Shown: positions 21,225 through 22,867 of the stretch, piece by piece
Numbering within the stretch: the first letter of the stretch is position 1
Layout: each line of letters opens with the position of its first letter
Assembly (NCBI GenBank): GCA_015067125.1
Contig: SVNB01000009.1
Span: 1 to 22,867, forward strand
Length of the DNA stretch: 22,867 nucleotides
DNA from: Oscillospiraceae bacterium
GTDB taxonomy: Bacteria > Bacillota > Clostridia > Oscillospirales > Ruminococcaceae
Reading direction: 5' to 3'
Made by a program: the position numbers and the translations under genes
The notes under the pieces: generated by a model
The model's input: only the letters and a program-made list of their open reading frames with translations
Databases searched by the model: none
What the model was told of the DNA's origin: nothing

Positions 21225-22228
21225 TCGGCCGCCTCCTCTTTCATCTTTGCCAAAGCGGCGGAAATGGTTCCGTTAACGTCGGTTTCCACAAAGATTTTTG
21301 CCTGTTTTACGGCGTTTTTAAAAGCAACAGGATTGCTGTTTCCATGGGCTTTTATAACCGGTTTTGCAATACCCAGAAGGGGAGCACCGCCGCGGGTGGA
21401 AGAATCCACCTTGTTTTTAAAGCCTTTTATGCCGTCTTTAAGAAAAAGCGCGGAAAGTTTGGTAAATATATTCTTCATAAGCATAGCTTTAAGCATTTTG
21501 CCAAAGGATTTGCCAAGGCCCTCTATAACCTTGAGCACGATGTTGCCCGTCCAGCCGTCCGCTACGGCAACGTCGCAGGCGCCTGCAGGTACGTCGCGAA
21601 CTTCCACGTTGCCGATGAAGTTGTAATCGGCCTTTTTCATAAGTTCAAAAGCGTCTTTTTGCAGCTGGGTGCCTTTGCTTTCTTCCACGCCGATGTTTAT
21701 AAGGCCAACGGTGGGGTTCTCTATTCCCTGTACGCTTTGCATATAAACAGAACCCATCATGCCAAACTGGTTGAGCATTTCCGGGCGGCATTCCACGTTT
21801 GCGCCAAGATCCAGCAGCATATAATCCTTTTCCATTCCGGGAAGAACAGAAGCAAGGGCCGCTCTTTTAATGCCCTTTATGCGTTTTACAATAAGGGTTG
21901 CGGCTACAACAATGGCACCGGTGGAACCTGCGCCGACGTATGCGTCGCCTTCGCCGGCGGCAAGAAGTTCCAGACCTTTTACAAGGCTGCTTTCTTTATA
22001 TTCTTTAAGGGCAGAGGTAGGTTCCGCGCAGACCGGCATAACAAGGGGTGCATCCACAAAGGTAAAACCGGTGGTATCTATGTTTTCTTTTGCGCAGATT
22101 TCCTTCATTTCTGCTTCGTTGCCTACGGCGATAATTTCTGTGCCAAGTTCTTTAACGGCCATTTCCGCGCCTTTAAGAGGAGCAAGGGGCGCGTTGTCTC
22201 CGCCATACATATCCATTATAATTTTCAT
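21221..22228 (-). CDS. plsX: Phosphate acyltransferase PlsX
   Basis: 335-aa PlsX, which converts acyl-ACP and phosphate to acyl-phosphate, the donor for PlsY in phosphatidic acid synthesis; it works at the membrane surface. The N-terminus MKIIMDMYGGDNAP matches the family (usual form MDAMGGDxAP; here MYGGDNAP, with Tyr replacing one residue). Other family parts are VGAGSTGA (118-125), LLDLGANVE (about 153-161), and the NIGVEESKGTQ and DGWTGNIVLK stretches. The length is normal. The RBS is GGAGGCG. The start overlaps the trmFO stop (ATGA). acpP, which usually follows plsX or its fab neighbours, is not here; rnc comes directly next. Confidence 0.96.
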   Translation of the reverse strand: MKIIMDMYGGDNAPLAPLKGAEMAVKELGTEIIAVGNEAEMKEICAKENIDTTGFTFVDAPLVMPVCAEPTSALKEYKESSLVKGLELLAAGEGDAYVGAGSTGAIVVAATLIVKRIKGIKRAALASVLPGMEKDYMLLDLGANVECRPEMLNQFGMMGSVYMQSVQGIENPTVGLINIGVEESKGTQLQKDAFELMKKADYNFIGNVEVRDVPAGACDVAVADGWTGNIVLKVIEGLGKSFGKMLKAMLMKNIFTKLSALFLKDGIKGFKNKVDSSTRGGAPLLGIAKPVIKAHGNSNPVAFKNAVKQAKIFVETDVNGTISAALAKMKEEAAE

Positions 22229-22867
22229 AAAATCGCCTCCAATGCGGCAACCGCCCTTTCGGCGACTGCCTGATAGCGTTCGTCCTTGTGACGGATCTTT
22301 TTTTCAAGAGGAGGAAGCAGACCCATATTTGCTCCCATGGGCTGAAAATCTTCCACGCTCTCATCAGTTATATAGTTTATCAGCGCGCCAAGCATGGTAA
22401 GCTGCGGAAGAACAAGGGGTTCTTCGCCTTTTGCAAAGCGTGCAGCGTTTATGCCTGCCATAATTCCGGTAGCGGCAGATTCGGTGTATCCTTCCACGCC
22501 GGTAAACTGACCGGCAAAGAAAAGCCTGGGTTCTTTTTTAAGAGAAAGATTTTTATCAAGAAGCCTCGGAGAATTCATAAAGGTATCTCTGTGCATAACG
22601 CCATAGCGCAAAAATTCCGCGTTTTCAAGGCCGGGAATCATAGAAAAAACCCTTTTTTGCTCGCCAAATTTAAGATTGGTCTGGAATCCGACCAGATTAT
22701 ACATGGTGCCTTCGGCGTTTTCTCTTCTAAGCTGCACGTTTGCCCAGGGGCGGCGGCCGGTGTTCGGATCGGTTAAACCAACCGGACGCAAAGGGCCGTA
22801 GCGCAGGGTATCGTGCCCGCGTGAAGCCATTATTTCCACAGGCATACAGCCTTCGTAAACTTTGGGG
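22225..22867 (-). CDS. trmFO: tRNA uracil-54 methyltransferase TrmFO (N-terminus outside window)
   Basis: C-terminal 214 codons of TrmFO, the folate- and FAD-dependent enzyme that makes ribothymidine at U54 of tRNA. The frame runs past the internal ATG at 22845 to the window edge, giving VYEGC before MPVEIMASRG, so the gene continues beyond 22867. Family stretches include RGHDTLRYGPLRPVGL, VQLRRENAEGTMYNLVGFQT, FSMIPGLENAEFLRYGVMHR, and FFAGQFTGVEGYTESAATG. The conserved Cys of the YEGC motif lies at 22848-22846. The C-terminal FQPMGANMGLLPPL (about 165-178 of the visible part) is also typical. The stop overlaps the plsX start by 4 bases. It is truncated only by the window, not broken. Confidence 0.96.
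   Translation of the reverse strand, partial: PKVYEGCMPVEIMASRGHDTLRYGPLRPVGLTDPNTGRRPWANVQLRRENAEGTMYNLVGFQTNLKFGEQKRVFSMIPGLENAEFLRYGVMHRDTFMNSPRLLDKNLSLKKEPRLFFAGQFTGVEGYTESAATGIMAGINAARFAKGEEPLVLPQLTMLGALINYITDESVEDFQPMGANMGLLPPLEKKIRHKDERYQAVAERAVAALEAIL

Overview
The window is chromosomal DNA from a low-to-moderate-GC Gram-positive bacterium, most likely an uncultured gut-type clostridium (Bacillota, Clostridia). Support for this comes from strong AGGAGG-type ribosome binding sites, sigma-A promoters with 17-bp spacing, U-rich intrinsic terminators, the trmFO / plsX-rnc-smc housekeeping cluster with a radical-SAM gene between rnc and smc, CoaX, a DUF5596 acyltransferase, DUF2284 and DUF2804. 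The taxonomic call is an inference from gene content; there is no rRNA gene in the window.

Layout. 1-3540: an alpha/beta hydrolase (+), a convergent GNAT-like acyltransferase (-) with a long leader that holds a possible 16-codon leader peptide, and a MATE-family transporter (+) with a terminator-like hairpin in its 5' leader. 3541-8164: a repeat-rich accessory stretch carrying an XRE-type membrane-anchored regulator (-), a DUF2804 protein (+) and an operon of four small related membrane proteins (+). 8165-12900: a DUF2284 cysteine-rich protein (+), a Ca2+-type P-type ATPase (-) and a divergently transcribed RmuC (+). 12930-13650: the densest repeat island. 13720 to the end, all on the minus strand and read from the right edge: trmFO (partial), plsX, rnc, radical SAM, smc, a GT4-like glycosyltransferase and coaX. 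Most junctions in this run are 4-base ATGA overlaps, so it reads as one long operon. The usual acpP (between plsX and rnc) and ftsY (after smc) are absent.

The most unusual property of the window is its intergenic DNA. Six gaps hold a mosaic of short hairpin-forming modules (called A, B, D, E, F and G in this annotation), repeated in both orientations and in preferred orders. None lies inside a gene. In the B module a conserved CCTTCCC/GGGAAGG hairpin is followed by a second hairpin. The sequence of that second hairpin differs from copy to copy while its base pairing is kept, and a conserved GAYGGATGAGGGAT-like tail follows. One B copy sits inside the housekeeping operon directly upstream of smc. 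Two gaps also share a composite block of roughly 170 nt, and two share an 88-bp identical segment.

No CRISPR array, tRNA, rRNA, transposase or phage gene was seen. No convincing defence or mobile system is present. The best candidates for something undescribed are the modular repeat family, the quartet of small membrane proteins, and the leader-peptide-like region upstream of the acyltransferase.
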